Below, in pieces: positions 25,010 through 37,021 of a DNA stretch of 64,000 nucleotides (position 1 is the stretch's first letter; each line of letters begins with the position of its first letter). Below the pieces are notes generated by a model that had not been told where the DNA came from, did no database searches, and saw nothing but the letters and a program-made list of their open reading frames with translations. The position numbers and the translations under genes were made by a program. Location of the stretch: NCBI RefSeq assembly GCF_003688555.1, contig NZ_REFR01000011.1, positions 372,001 through 436,000 on the forward strand, read 5' to 3'. This DNA is from Eilatimonas milleporae. GTDB lineage: Bacteria > Pseudomonadota > Alphaproteobacteria > Sphingomonadales > Kordiimonadaceae.

Positions 25010-26392
25010 ATGGGGGATATCATGGCTGCTTGGAATGCATTTATGTCCGTCGGATTGAACAGCCTTGGTGATCATTATGGCATTAGCGGACTGGGTGATC
25101 TGTTTGACGGACTTTTCTCCTCATCGGATGATGAGTTGAAGGATATCCTGAAAGAACTGGACCAGATTGCTTCGGATGTCAGTGAGATCAAACAGCGCCT
25201 TGACCGGCTTGCGCTATATGTCGAAAACATGAAGGTTGTTGAGTATTATACGAAGATCGAAAGTTCCTTTGAGGATGTGATCGCCTTATCCCAACAAAGA
25301 TCAAAAAAAGGCACCGATCTAAAAAAATTAAGAGACAACATGGCACGGGTTGCCAAGGACATGGCCGACCCGACGAATGGTATCAAGAACGTGTGCGACG
25401 AAATGAGCGCCTTTTTGGTTGGCAATGATGTCAATGATGTCGCGTTCGTCAGCGAAATCGCCAAGAGCAATGTCGATAAGACGTTCGTGCCATACTATAT
25501 GAGCGTCCGTACAGCCTGTGCCAAGTACGCTCTGGCGTATCACAAGGCAATCGCCTGCGTTCGCTGGATGGCGGCTCTCAGCAAGGTCAAGGATGTCGAT
25601 TTCGGTTTCGTTACCGATGCCGAATGGATCAGGGATATTGAAGCCCACATTCATGCCCTGAGCCATGCATTCACCAAAGAAATCCCGATGAGCGCCGAAA
25701 GAATATTCAATCACCTGAATGACCTGCCGACGCACGGGACCACCGCGCATCCGACCTTCCGGGTCGATAACGCTTTTCCCGCATGGCCTAGTGGGGTCAG
25801 AGTGCGGATTTCTTCTGCAAAGTACAGAAGTAAAAAACTAAACATTAAGATGCTTAAATTTCGAAGAGAAGACCCAATTCTTGCTGTAAGGGCAGATGAT
25901 GATGACCCTGGGGGAGTGACATTTTATTTGGCTCCTGTTACGCCATTTCATTATGCTTCAGTGAAGTATGACGGTAAACCCGAAGATAAAGACAAAGATA
26001 TTCACTTTTGCCTGTTTTGGTTTCAGGACATATTGGGGAATGCGCATCATATGCTCGGTAATTCCAAAGGTATCCTCTGTGCGCAAAACTGGAACAGTGG
26101 AACGGCCGGTGGAGAAACGGTATATCCGCCAAGGTTTCAGCTTTACCTGAATCATGACGGCACATTTTCTCTTCAATGGTATAGTGACCGCAGCAGTGGG
26201 TATGGTGAAACTCACCATGCGGGCCACTTTCCAAAAATTGAACGCTTGGACAAATCCCCCTTGAGGGAAATTCCCTTCTTCTTTGAAGAAATAGAAGATG
26301 AGTTGAATGATATGGTGTACTCGGATGATGGTGATTCGAAGAAATTCGATCGCTCTTCCGAAGAACAGAAATTTATATTGCAAATATCGTGA
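25010..26392 (+). CDS. Unrecognised protein with helical N-terminal half and beta-rich C-terminal half
   Basis: The 460-aa protein has no family that I recognise. Residues about 28-75 (DELKDILKELDQIASDVSEIKQRLDRL) form a clear coiled-coil or long amphipathic helix. The helical character continues to about 230. After about 265 the protein turns beta-rich and aromatic, ending with FQLYLNHDGTFSLQWYSD and acidic stretches. The two-part plan recalls helical pore-forming or toxin-like proteins with a binding domain, but this is only resemblance. Base composition is clearly lower in GC than the neighbours, suggesting transfer. A second ATG at 25022 has GGGGGA four bases before it and may be the start. 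Confidence 0.55.
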   Translation: MGDIMAAWNAFMSVGLNSLGDHYGISGLGDLFDGLFSSSDDELKDILKELDQIASDVSEIKQRLDRLALYVENMKVVEYYTKIESSFEDVIALSQQRSKKGTDLKKLRDNMARVAKDMADPTNGIKNVCDEMSAFLVGNDVNDVAFVSEIAKSNVDKTFVPYYMSVRTACAKYALAYHKAIACVRWMAALSKVKDVDFGFVTDAEWIRDIEAHIHALSHAFTKEIPMSAERIFNHLNDLPTHGTTAHPTFRVDNAFPAWPSGVRVRISSAKYRSKKLNIKMLKFRREDPILAVRADDDDPGGVTFYLAPVTPFHYASVKYDGKPEDKDKDIHFCLFWFQDILGNAHHMLGNSKGILCAQNWNSGTAGGETVYPPRFQLYLNHDGTFSLQWYSDRSSGYGETHHAGHFPKIERLDKSPLREIPFFFEEIEDELNDMVYSDDGDSKKFDRSSEEQKFILQIS

Positions 26393-26724
26393 TGCGGAAA
26401 ATCGGCTGATAAGAGTCATGCTCCGTTATGAGACCGGTGTGTTCTCCATGTTGTATCCCATTGGTGGGGATAGCCATGAATGACCATGGTTTGGCCGGGG
26501 CCGGATACCCCTTGTGTTGAGCCTGGCATGTCATGCGGTCCAGATGTGCGATGCCGCAGTGGTCGCGCGGTCCATGCTCTGCTGTCCGTCACTACCTTTT
26601 CGCCCGCCTCCCCCGGCGCCGTCTGTCTCCCGGTTGCATACCCAAAGGCAAAAGGCCCTGTGCTTGCCTCTGCCTTTTCCCTGTCCGTCCGACTTTTCCC
26701 GATGTCTCAGGGGGCCTTAAGGGC
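26393..26724. other. Intergenic stretch without supported features
   Basis: This stretch separates the unrecognised gene from the convergent end of the branched-chain dehydrogenase operon. I see no gene, repeat or clear terminator hairpin. Confidence 0.4.
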
Positions 26725-28113
<1,389 letters not shown>

Positions 28114-29439
28114 TCAGTCCTCGATGAAAATCGTTGCGGGGCTTTCCAGCAGGCCCTTGATGCGCTGGATGAACACGGCGGCGTCCCAGCCGTCGATCAC
28201 CCTGTGGTCGAAGCTGGACGACAGGTTCATCATCTTGCGCGGCACGAACTCGCCGTCCTGCCAGACGGGCAGGGTGCGGATTTTGTTGACGCCGATGATG
28301 GCGACTTCCGGGTAATTGATCACCGGTGTCGTCACGATACCGCCCATCTTGCCCAGCGACGTGATCGTGATGGTCGAGCCCGTCAGCTCCTCGCGGGTGG
28401 CGGTGCCGGCGCGCGCCGCCTCGGCCAGGCGGGACAGCTCCGCCGCCGTGGCCCACAGGCCGAGCGCCTCGGCATGGCGCACCACGGGCACCACCAGGCC
28501 GCCGCCGGTCTGGGCCGCGACGCCCATATGCATGCCGCCATACCGGTGGATGACGCCCGCCTCGTCGTCGAAGCGGGCATTCATCTGCGGCTGTTCGCCG
28601 ATCGCGCGCACCATGGCGCGCATCAGGAACGGCAGCAGCGTCAGTTTCGGCTGGCCCTCCTTGCGGTCGCTATTCAGGCGGGCGCGCAGGTCTTCAAGGG
28701 CCGTCACGTCAACCTCGTCCACATAGGTGATGTGGGGGATGCGCGACTTGGCGGTTGCCATCTGCTCGGCGATTTTGCGGCGCAGGCCGACGACCTTGAT
28801 CTCCGTGACCGAGGTATCGGCCACATGGCCCGTCCGGGCCGGCGCCGCCGTTTCCCCGCCCGACGCGATAAAGGCGTCCAGGTCGCCGTGGGTGATGCGG
28901 CCGGCCCCGCCGGTGCCCGGCACATGGCGCAGGTCGACGCCGGCGTCCATCGCCCGCTTGCGCACCGAGGGCGCGGCCAGCGGCTTTTCGCCGGGGGCGC
29001 GGCGCGGCACCGCCGCCGGCATGATCGCGGCCGGTGCGGGCGCCGGTTTTGGTCTCGGCGTTGGGGCGGGCGCGGGTTTCGCCGCCCCGGAAGGTTTTTC
29101 CGAGGGTTTTTCCAACGACTTTTCGGGGGCTTTTTCCTCCGGCTTTTCCGGTGCGGGCATGTCCTCCAGCGCTTCGCCGGGTTTCACATTGCCTTCGCCC
29201 GCGACCTCCAGCCGGATGATCGGCGCGCCGACCGCCACCGTGTCGCCCACGTCCGCGCCGAACCACAAAATCTTGCCGTCGCGCGGCGAGGGGATTTCAA
29301 CCGTCGCCTTGTCGGTCATGACACTGGCGAGCACCTCGTCCTCGCGCACTTGCGCCCCGATCGCCACATTCCATTCCACCAGTTCGGCTTCGGCAACGCC
29401 TTCACCGATATCCGGCATCTTGATGACGTGTTCACCCAT
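28114..29439 (-). CDS. bkdB: Dihydrolipoamide acyltransferase (E2) of branched-chain 2-oxoacid dehydrogenase
   Basis: The 441-aa E2 has an N-terminal lipoyl domain (MPDIGEGVAEAELVEW, then VMTDKATVEIPSP with the lipoyl Lys), and a linker rich in Pro, Ala, Lys and Glu with repeated EKSLEKPSEKPS units. The E3/E1-binding domain (PSVRKRAMDAGVDL) and the catalytic core ending in SFDHRVIDGWDAA follow. The start is the ATG at 29439, which overlaps the E1-beta stop as ATGA. It transfers the branched acyl group to CoA. Confidence 0.93.
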   Translation of the reverse strand: MGEHVIKMPDIGEGVAEAELVEWNVAIGAQVREDEVLASVMTDKATVEIPSPRDGKILWFGADVGDTVAVGAPIIRLEVAGEGNVKPGEALEDMPAPEKPEEKAPEKSLEKPSEKPSGAAKPAPAPTPRPKPAPAPAAIMPAAVPRRAPGEKPLAAPSVRKRAMDAGVDLRHVPGTGGAGRITHGDLDAFIASGGETAAPARTGHVADTSVTEIKVVGLRRKIAEQMATAKSRIPHITYVDEVDVTALEDLRARLNSDRKEGQPKLTLLPFLMRAMVRAIGEQPQMNARFDDEAGVIHRYGGMHMGVAAQTGGGLVVPVVRHAEALGLWATAAELSRLAEAARAGTATREELTGSTITITSLGKMGGIVTTPVINYPEVAIIGVNKIRTLPVWQDGEFVPRKMMNLSSSFDHRVIDGWDAAVFIQRIKGLLESPATIFIED

Positions 29440-30454
29440 CAGGCTGGCTCCATCACTTTCTTCATCGCCGCGCCGACCCGCTGCGGTCCGGGGAAATAGT
29501 CCCACTCCTGCGCGTGCGGGTAGGGCGTGTCATAACCGGTGACGCGTGTCGGCGGCGCCTCGAGACTGTAAAAGCAGTGCCGCGCCACCAGCGCCACCAG
29601 TTCGGCGCCGTAGCCGCACGTCCGTGTCGCTTCGTGGACGACGATGCAGCGGCCGGTTTTGCGCACGGATTCGGTGATCGTGTCCAGGTCCACGGGCACC
29701 AGCGAGCGGATATCGATGATTTCGGCGTCGATGCCGGTTTCCTCGGCCGCCGTCAGCGCCACATGCACCATGGTGCCGTAGGCCAGCACGGTCACATCGG
29801 CGCCCTCGCGCCGTATCGCCGCCTTGCCCATATCCACCCTGTAATGGCCGTCCGGCACATCGGCCAGCTCATGCTTGGACCAGGGGGTGACCGCGCGGTC
29901 GTGCCGGCCGTCGAAGGGGCCGTTATACAGGCGCTTCGGCTCCAGATAGATGACCGGGTCGTCATCCTCGATCGCGGCGATCAGCATGCCCTTGGCGTCA
30001 TACGGGTTGGACGGGATCACCGTTTTCAGCCCGGCGACATGGGCGAACAGCGCCTCGGGGCTCTGCGAATGGGTCTGGCCGCCGTAAATACCGCCGCCCG
30101 TCGGCATGCGCACCGTCAGCGGCGCGGTGAAATCGGTGTTCGAGCGGTGGCGCAGGCGCGCCGCCTCGGACACCAGCTGGTCATAGGCCGGATACATATA
30201 GTCCGCGAACTGGATTTCCACGCATGGCCGCAAGCCATAGGCCCCCATGCCGATGGCGGTGCCGACGATGCCGCTTTCATTGATCGGCGTGTCGAAACAG
30301 CGGTGACGGCCGTATTTTTCCTGAAGGCCCTTGGTGCAGCGGAAGACGCCGCCGAAATAGCCCACATCCTGGCCGAAGACGATTACCTTTTCATCCTGCG
30401 CCATGCACACGTCCTGGGCATCGCGGATGGCTTCAATCATGGTCATGCGGGGCA

Positions 30455-30455
<1 letters not shown>
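29439..30455 (-). CDS. bkdA2: Branched-chain 2-oxoacid dehydrogenase E1 beta
   Basis: The 338-aa protein is a standard transketolase-like E1 beta: VIVFGQDVGYFGGVF, INESGIVGTAIGMGAYG, and PTGGGIYGGQTHSQSPEA in the thiamine-binding face. The Gly-rich and aromatic pattern fits the branched-chain subtype better than pyruvate dehydrogenase. It overlaps both neighbours by one or a few bases, so the four genes are one transcription unit. The product acts with E1 alpha on 2-oxoacids derived from Val, Leu and Ile. Confidence 0.92.
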
Positions 30456-32296
<1,841 letters not shown>

Positions 32297-33955
32297 CTAT
32301 TTGGCGGCGCTGGGCAGGAAGCTCAGATTGGACGGGTTGCCGGCCGCGTCCGTCGCCAGATTGTGGCAGGCCACGCAGGACGCCGGCCCCTTGAAGTGAA
32401 ACCCGGTCGAACCCAGAACGCCGACCGGTATTTCATTGGTCTGGACATAGGTCTCCATGGTGGAATTGACCATATAGACGGGGGCGGAAAAGGGTTTCAC
32501 GTCCAACAGGGGCGGGTTCGTGAATTCCGCTTGTGACGCCACCGCCCACTGGGTGCCGATCATTTCGTAATTCTCCCACACCAGATGGTCGACGCCGAGC
32601 GCTTTCGCCTTCTCGCGCCAGGCGTTTTTGAAGGTCCGCGTGATCTCGGCCGCGCTGTCATAGGGGCGCCAGCACCGCGCCACCTGCGTACCGTACCGGC
32701 CGTCCGTCAGATAGTCGGCGGCATAAGGGGGCGCGCTTGCCCAGAGATAGGCGGTCTGCTTCGGTCGCAGTCGTGGCGGGCCGTTGACCGTGCAGGACTG
32801 TCCCCCGTCCGTGCAGGACGGATTGAAAAAGGCATAGTCGGTTCCCGTGGTGTCTCCACCGGTTTGCACGGCATCGCATGTCGGCGTCGCCAGGGCGTCC
32901 GGGCTCGGGATGGGCACAGCGCCCGAGACCGGCGAGACCCGGGCATCCTGCGCGTATGGGGCGGTGTCCACATGTTCGAAACTGGCCCAGGACCAGAAGG
33001 GCGCGAATTTTTTGGGCCGGGAGAATTTCTGCATGATGTGCATGCCGACCAGCCCCACGGTGGCATCGATACAGGCCGGTGTATCCTTGCCGCGGTTTTT
33101 CCTGGCAATGGCGATCGTCACATCGGTGGTGTAGTAGCGCGACAGGTCGTCCTTGTCCGTCATGATGCGCCAGGCGGTCTTGATCTCCATCGCGCCGGGG
33201 CCGAGCGGGTTGGCCGCGTCACCGGGAAAATCATATGTCCCGCCCTGTGCCAGGAATTTTTCCTGCCCCGCCTTGGTCGTCAGGTTCAGACCGGTGAAAT
33301 CGGGATTGAGCAGATAGGCGATTTCAAACGGACTGATGCGGATGTCATAGACGGCATAATTTCCGTGCCGGTCGATCAGCGGATAGGGCTCGAACGGTTC
33401 GTTGAATTCCGAAATGGTGAATTTCGAGCCTTCGAACAAAATCGGCCGGCCGCTGGCCTCGGAACACTGGCGGTTTAACAGGGCGCGCTCTTTCTCCTCG
33501 GCGCTGGCGGCCGCCGACAGGTTTTGGGCCGCGAAAATCTGTTGTTTGGAGCGGAACGCATTCCACCGTCTCGGACCGTGGTTGAATTGGTCCGCCGTCG
33601 GCGTCCCGATCGGAAAGAAGAGCCCGTCGACAGGCCAGTTGAGGGCGACAAAAGCCTGCCAGCCGAAATAGTCGAAATAGGTCTGCGGTTCCGGGTGGCC
33701 GGGCCTGCCGGCCGTGGTGGTCGGCTCATAGCCGATCTTGGGCTCCACGCTGGCCACATTGCCAAGACCGCGCGGAAAGCGCGGGCACAGATCCTGGCGG
33801 CCGTCCGCGCACAGCGTCACGGTCCCCTGATCGGGCTCCAGGGCCACATCATTGGCCATATCGTTGGCATGAATGCCCCCGGTCCAGGACCAGGACCAGA
33901 AAGCGAATCCCGCCAGCACTAAAACCCTGACAGGGGGTATCGGTGTCTTGAGCAT
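32297..33955 (-). CDS. Secreted CxxCH protein, paralogue of the LodA-associated protein
   Basis: The 552-aa precursor has a signal peptide (MLKTPIPPVRVLVLAGFAFW, cleavage near residue 30) and a single haem motif C527-V-A-C530-H531 close to the C-terminus. It shares with the product of 19372-20781 the WQAFVALNWP stretch, an EIKTAWRI block, an FEHV block and the terminal CxxCH layout, but is longer. AGGAGG lies six bases before the ATG at 33955. No LodA-like gene is next to it; neighbours are the bkd operon and a DUF2490 gene. The function is unknown; electron transfer is the simplest guess. Confidence 0.6.
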   Translation of the reverse strand: MLKTPIPPVRVLVLAGFAFWSWSWTGGIHANDMANDVALEPDQGTVTLCADGRQDLCPRFPRGLGNVASVEPKIGYEPTTTAGRPGHPEPQTYFDYFGWQAFVALNWPVDGLFFPIGTPTADQFNHGPRRWNAFRSKQQIFAAQNLSAAASAEEKERALLNRQCSEASGRPILFEGSKFTISEFNEPFEPYPLIDRHGNYAVYDIRISPFEIAYLLNPDFTGLNLTTKAGQEKFLAQGGTYDFPGDAANPLGPGAMEIKTAWRIMTDKDDLSRYYTTDVTIAIARKNRGKDTPACIDATVGLVGMHIMQKFSRPKKFAPFWSWASFEHVDTAPYAQDARVSPVSGAVPIPSPDALATPTCDAVQTGGDTTGTDYAFFNPSCTDGGQSCTVNGPPRLRPKQTAYLWASAPPYAADYLTDGRYGTQVARCWRPYDSAAEITRTFKNAWREKAKALGVDHLVWENYEMIGTQWAVASQAEFTNPPLLDVKPFSAPVYMVNSTMETYVQTNEIPVGVLGSTGFHFKGPASCVACHNLATDAAGNPSNLSFLPSAAK

Positions 33956-34308
33956 CGCGGCCTCCTTTTTAAGGTGCCGGTCACGCGGTTCCCCCGGTCT
34001 CGGCCCTGCGTGCCGGTCGCTGTGTTCTCCATGCCGCCCGGCGATTTCGGCCGGACGCGCCCGGATCCGATGGGACCGGACCTGAAGCCTACAGGGCAGT
34101 ATGGAGGAAAAACACACGCATAACAGTGCAATACGTGCCAAATATGTGACTTAAAGTATCAAAATCGCGGATGCCCGGCGATGCGGCCCCCCCCCCCTCG
34201 CCGCCGCCGCCGTGGCCGAGACGCCTGAAAACGGCCGCCGGACACGGACGTCGGACACGGACGTCGGACACGGACGTCGGACAGGGCCGTGAGGGCGGGC
34301 GGAACGCC
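33956..34308. other. Intergenic region with homopolymer and 13-bp tandem repeat
   Basis: It holds the promoter side of the CxxCH gene, an 11-base C-run at 34187-34197, a CCG run, and about 3.5 copies of the 13-bp unit CGGACACGGACGT at 34239-34286. No gene is supported. Confidence 0.5.
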
Positions 34309-35220
34309 CTAGAAATTGACGAAGGCGTTCAGCGAGACGGCGTGGATCAGGCTGTCGTCCACCCCTTCCGGACGGTTCAGATAGACATTCAGATAGCCCA
34401 GTTCCAGGCGCAGGTTGCCGCCCATCTGCCGGGCGCCGCCTATGAAGGTCCGCGTCTGGTCGAAGCCGGCGCGCGGGCCGAAATCGGCGTCGTTCAGATG
34501 GATGAAGGTCTCGTTGATCAGCACGCCGGAATAGGGCGTCTCGCCGATGGGCCGCATGAAGCGGAAAAACTGCCGGAAGCGCCAGCCGGTGTCGTCGCCG
34601 GTGTTGAGAAACCGCTGTTCCAGCCGCGACCGGCCCGACAGCGTGCCGCCGAACACGCTGCCGATGCGGTAGGTCGCCTGCTGCCAGATCCGGTCCTCCT
34701 TGCTGTCCCGGCCGTCTTTGTGCCCGGTGACGCGGGCATACCCCGCCCACAGCGACAGGCCGTCATTGACCTTCCAGCCCAGCGCCGGGCGCAGGATGGT
34801 GGTGCCCAGCCCGCCGATATCGTCGTCGAAACGCGCATGCCCGTCGAACCAGACCAGCAGGCGGCTGTTGTCCGACACCGGCCCGTTGACGAAGGTGGCC
34901 AGCCACGCCTGTGCCTCCGCCTCCACATCCGCCCGCGCCGTCCCCGCCGGCAGAAAGGCCGACAGGACCAGGGCGGCAAGCCCGACCGCCCCGACGCGCA
35001 AAGCCGCCCCGATGCGCAGAGCGGCGACGCGTAAAGCCGGGGTGGCCAAAGCCGAAATGGTCAGCGTTGCAACACGCGGCCCCGGACGGCCTGTCGTGCC
35101 CCCCCGTGAACCCGCATGGCGGCTCCGTCCGCTGATAAATCCGATGATCCCCGCGCGGCAGCGGCGGGCCGCAGCCCACCGTGCGGCGCGGGCGCGCGCC
35201 GGCTGTCCGTCCATACTCAA
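34309..35220 (-). CDS. DUF2490-family outer-membrane beta-barrel protein
   Basis: The 303-aa precursor has an unusually long N-terminus (about 95 residues rich in Arg and Ala) before a signal-like hydrophobic stretch ending FLPAGTARA. The mature part is DUF2490: QAWLATFVNGP, LVWFDGHARFDDD, SLWAGYARV, LEQRF, and a C-terminal aromatic strand ending VNF. DUF2490 proteins are predicted small outer-membrane barrels of unknown function. No later Met or GTG start is available in frame, so the long N-terminus may be real or the start may be misplaced. Confidence 0.72.
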   Translation of the reverse strand: MSMDGQPARARAARWAAARRCRAGIIGFISGRSRHAGSRGGTTGRPGPRVATLTISALATPALRVAALRIGAALRVGAVGLAALVLSAFLPAGTARADVEAEAQAWLATFVNGPVSDNSRLLVWFDGHARFDDDIGGLGTTILRPALGWKVNDGLSLWAGYARVTGHKDGRDSKEDRIWQQATYRIGSVFGGTLSGRSRLEQRFLNTGDDTGWRFRQFFRFMRPIGETPYSGVLINETFIHLNDADFGPRAGFDQTRTFIGGARQMGGNLRLELGYLNVYLNRPEGVDDSLIHAVSLNAFVNF

Positions 35221-35252
35221 ACCTCTTGTCCGTCGATATCCTGGCGTCTGTC

Positions 35253-35987
35253 TCAGACCGTATCGAAGAAATCGACGCGCCCGCTGTCAAGCTCATAATA
35301 GGCGCCGACCACTTTCAGCCGGCCGTCCCTTTGCGGAGTGAGCATGATGGGGTCGGAATCCTCGCGCAGCATACGCGTCACACGCCGGACATTCTGCTTG
35401 ACCGCGTTTTCCAGCGGATCGCCCTGTTGGCCGCGCGATGCCAGCACCGCCGGGATGATCGGTTCGATCATCTTGCCGATGGCACCGGGGAAGCGGGCGT
35501 TTTTGGCCACCACCTGCATGGCGCCGTCCACCGCGCCGCAGCTTTCATGACCCATGACCACCACCAGCGGCACCTGCAAAACCGCGACCGCGTATTCGAC
35601 CGAGCCCAGCGCCAGCAGGTCCAGCGTGTTGCCGGCGTTGCGGATGATGAACAATTCCCCCAGGCCCCGGCTGAACAGCAGTTCCGGCGGCACCCGGCTG
35701 TCCGAACAGGTGACATAGGCGCAAAAGGGCGTCTGCCCGTGCGCCAGCGCCATGCGCCGTTCATGGCCGGTTTCCGCCACCGGTTCCACATCGGCGAGAA
35801 AATCCTCATTGCCCTTTTTCAGCAGGGCCAGGGCCTCGTCCGGTGTCATGGCCGGGCCGGCCGGTGCCACGGCGGGCGACCGGGCGTCCTGTGCCTCGGT
35901 CCATGCCGCCGTCGCGGGTGCCAGCGCGGCGCCCCCTGCGGCGGTGCCACCAAGAATGAGAGTGCGGCGCGTTAACGAAGTGTCCAT
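35253..35987 (-). CDS. Beta-class carbonic anhydrase with Tat signal
   Basis: The 244-aa precursor starts with a twin-arginine signal (LTRRTLILGGTAAGGAAL). Zinc ligands are visible: C94 in TCSDSRVPPE, with the Asp-Arg dyad D96 and R98, then H147 and C150 in GHESCGAV. It interconverts CO2 and bicarbonate. The Tat signal places it in the periplasm, whereas many beta enzymes are cytoplasmic. It is followed, 32 bp on, by the DUF2490 gene on the same strand. Confidence 0.9.
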   Translation of the reverse strand: MDTSLTRRTLILGGTAAGGAALAPATAAWTEAQDARSPAVAPAGPAMTPDEALALLKKGNEDFLADVEPVAETGHERRMALAHGQTPFCAYVTCSDSRVPPELLFSRGLGELFIIRNAGNTLDLLALGSVEYAVAVLQVPLVVVMGHESCGAVDGAMQVVAKNARFPGAIGKMIEPIIPAVLASRGQQGDPLENAVKQNVRRVTRMLREDSDPIMLTPQRDGRLKVVGAYYELDSGRVDFFDTV

Positions 35988-36340
35988 CGATTCAGTCCCC
36001 GATTTTCCAAATGGTCGAAACGCCCCTTCATGCCGGGTCTGTCATTCCGGCCTGTTCCCGAAAGTCCGTCGGAAAACGGCCCCCGCGAACAGGCTGGAAA
36101 ACAGTCCGTAAAACGGCCCGGAAAACAGTCCGTAGAAACCCATTAAGGTATTTGTTTTAAAGTGATAAATCTCTACCAGATACACGGCCCGCCCACAACC
36201 GTCATGCGCCGTATCCGTCACAGGGCGGCGGTCCGTTCGCCGGTGCGCTGCGTATATGCTGCAACGGCCGGCCGGTGATGCCCGTGCCCCCATGGGCGGG
36301 CGTCCGGTGCCGGCGGCCGCACTCCGGGGATGGAACCGCC
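35988..36340. other. Divergent intergenic region
   Basis: The region lies between the carbonic anhydrase gene and the divergent response regulator gene. It has a short tandem repeat of GGAAAACAGTCCGTA-like units (36094-36140) and an AT-rich segment (36140-36175) suited to promoters. No gene is supported. Confidence 0.4.
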
Positions 36341-37021
36341 ATGCGCATACTGGTGATCGAGGACGACGCGGGTGTCGCCGACTATCTGAAAAAGGGCCTG
36401 CGCGAACTGGGGCACCGGGTCGACGTGGCGGACGACGGCCGCCAGGGCCTGTTTCTCGCCACCACCGAGGACTATGACGCCCTGATCGTCGACCGCATGC
36501 TGCCGGGCGTCGAGGGGCTGGCCATTCTGGGCACGCTGCGGGCGTCCGGCATCCACACGCCGGCGCTGGTGCTCAGCGCCCGCAACACGGTCGAGGACAG
36601 GGTCAAGGGCCTGCGCTCGGGCGCCGACGACTATCTGGTCAAGCCCTTCGCCTTCGAGGAACTGGCCGCCCGCCTCGACGTGATGGTGCAGCGCCACACC
36701 CGCGTCGACGACCGCGCCAGCGTGCTCACCGCCTTTGACCTGGAAATGGACCTGCTGGCCCGCCGGGTGACGCGCGGCGGCGCGCCCATCGACCTTCAGG
36801 CGCGCGAATTCAGCCTGCTGGAATATCTGCTGCGCCACAAGGGACAGGTGGTGACCCGCACCATGCTGCTGGAAAAGGTCTGGGACTATCATTTCGACCC
36901 GCAGACCAATGTCATCGATGTCCATATCAGCCGCCTGCGCCAGAAGATCGACCGTGGCCACGACCGCGCCGTCATCGAGACCGTGCGCGGCGCCGGCTAC
37001 CGGGTGCCGGCGGACGGCTGA
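36341..37021 (+). CDS. OmpR-family response regulator
   Basis: The 226-aa protein has a receiver domain (MRILVIEDDAGVADYL, phospho-acceptor Asp in LIVDRMLPG at about D51, Lys in LVKPFAF) and a winged-helix output domain (LQAREFSLLEYLLRHKGQVVTR ... TNVIDVHISRLRQKI). I use the ATG at 36341 where the receiver domain begins. The stop overlaps the kinase start as ATGA. It would control genes in response to a signal sensed by the kinase. Confidence 0.92.
   Translation: MRILVIEDDAGVADYLKKGLRELGHRVDVADDGRQGLFLATTEDYDALIVDRMLPGVEGLAILGTLRASGIHTPALVLSARNTVEDRVKGLRSGADDYLVKPFAFEELAARLDVMVQRHTRVDDRASVLTAFDLEMDLLARRVTRGGAPIDLQAREFSLLEYLLRHKGQVVTRTMLLEKVWDYHFDPQTNVIDVHISRLRQKIDRGHDRAVIETVRGAGYRVPADG

Noticed and set aside
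34122-34145. A sigma-54-like TTGGCACG...TTGCA site (minus strand) upstream of the CxxCH gene
   Set aside because: The distance between the GG and GC elements is two bases shorter than the strict sigma-54 spacing, so it should not work.
36042-36293. An 83-codon frame with FYGLFSGPFYGLFSSLF-like repeats
   Set aside because: The product reflects a short DNA tandem repeat in the intergenic region. There is no ribosome binding site or family.
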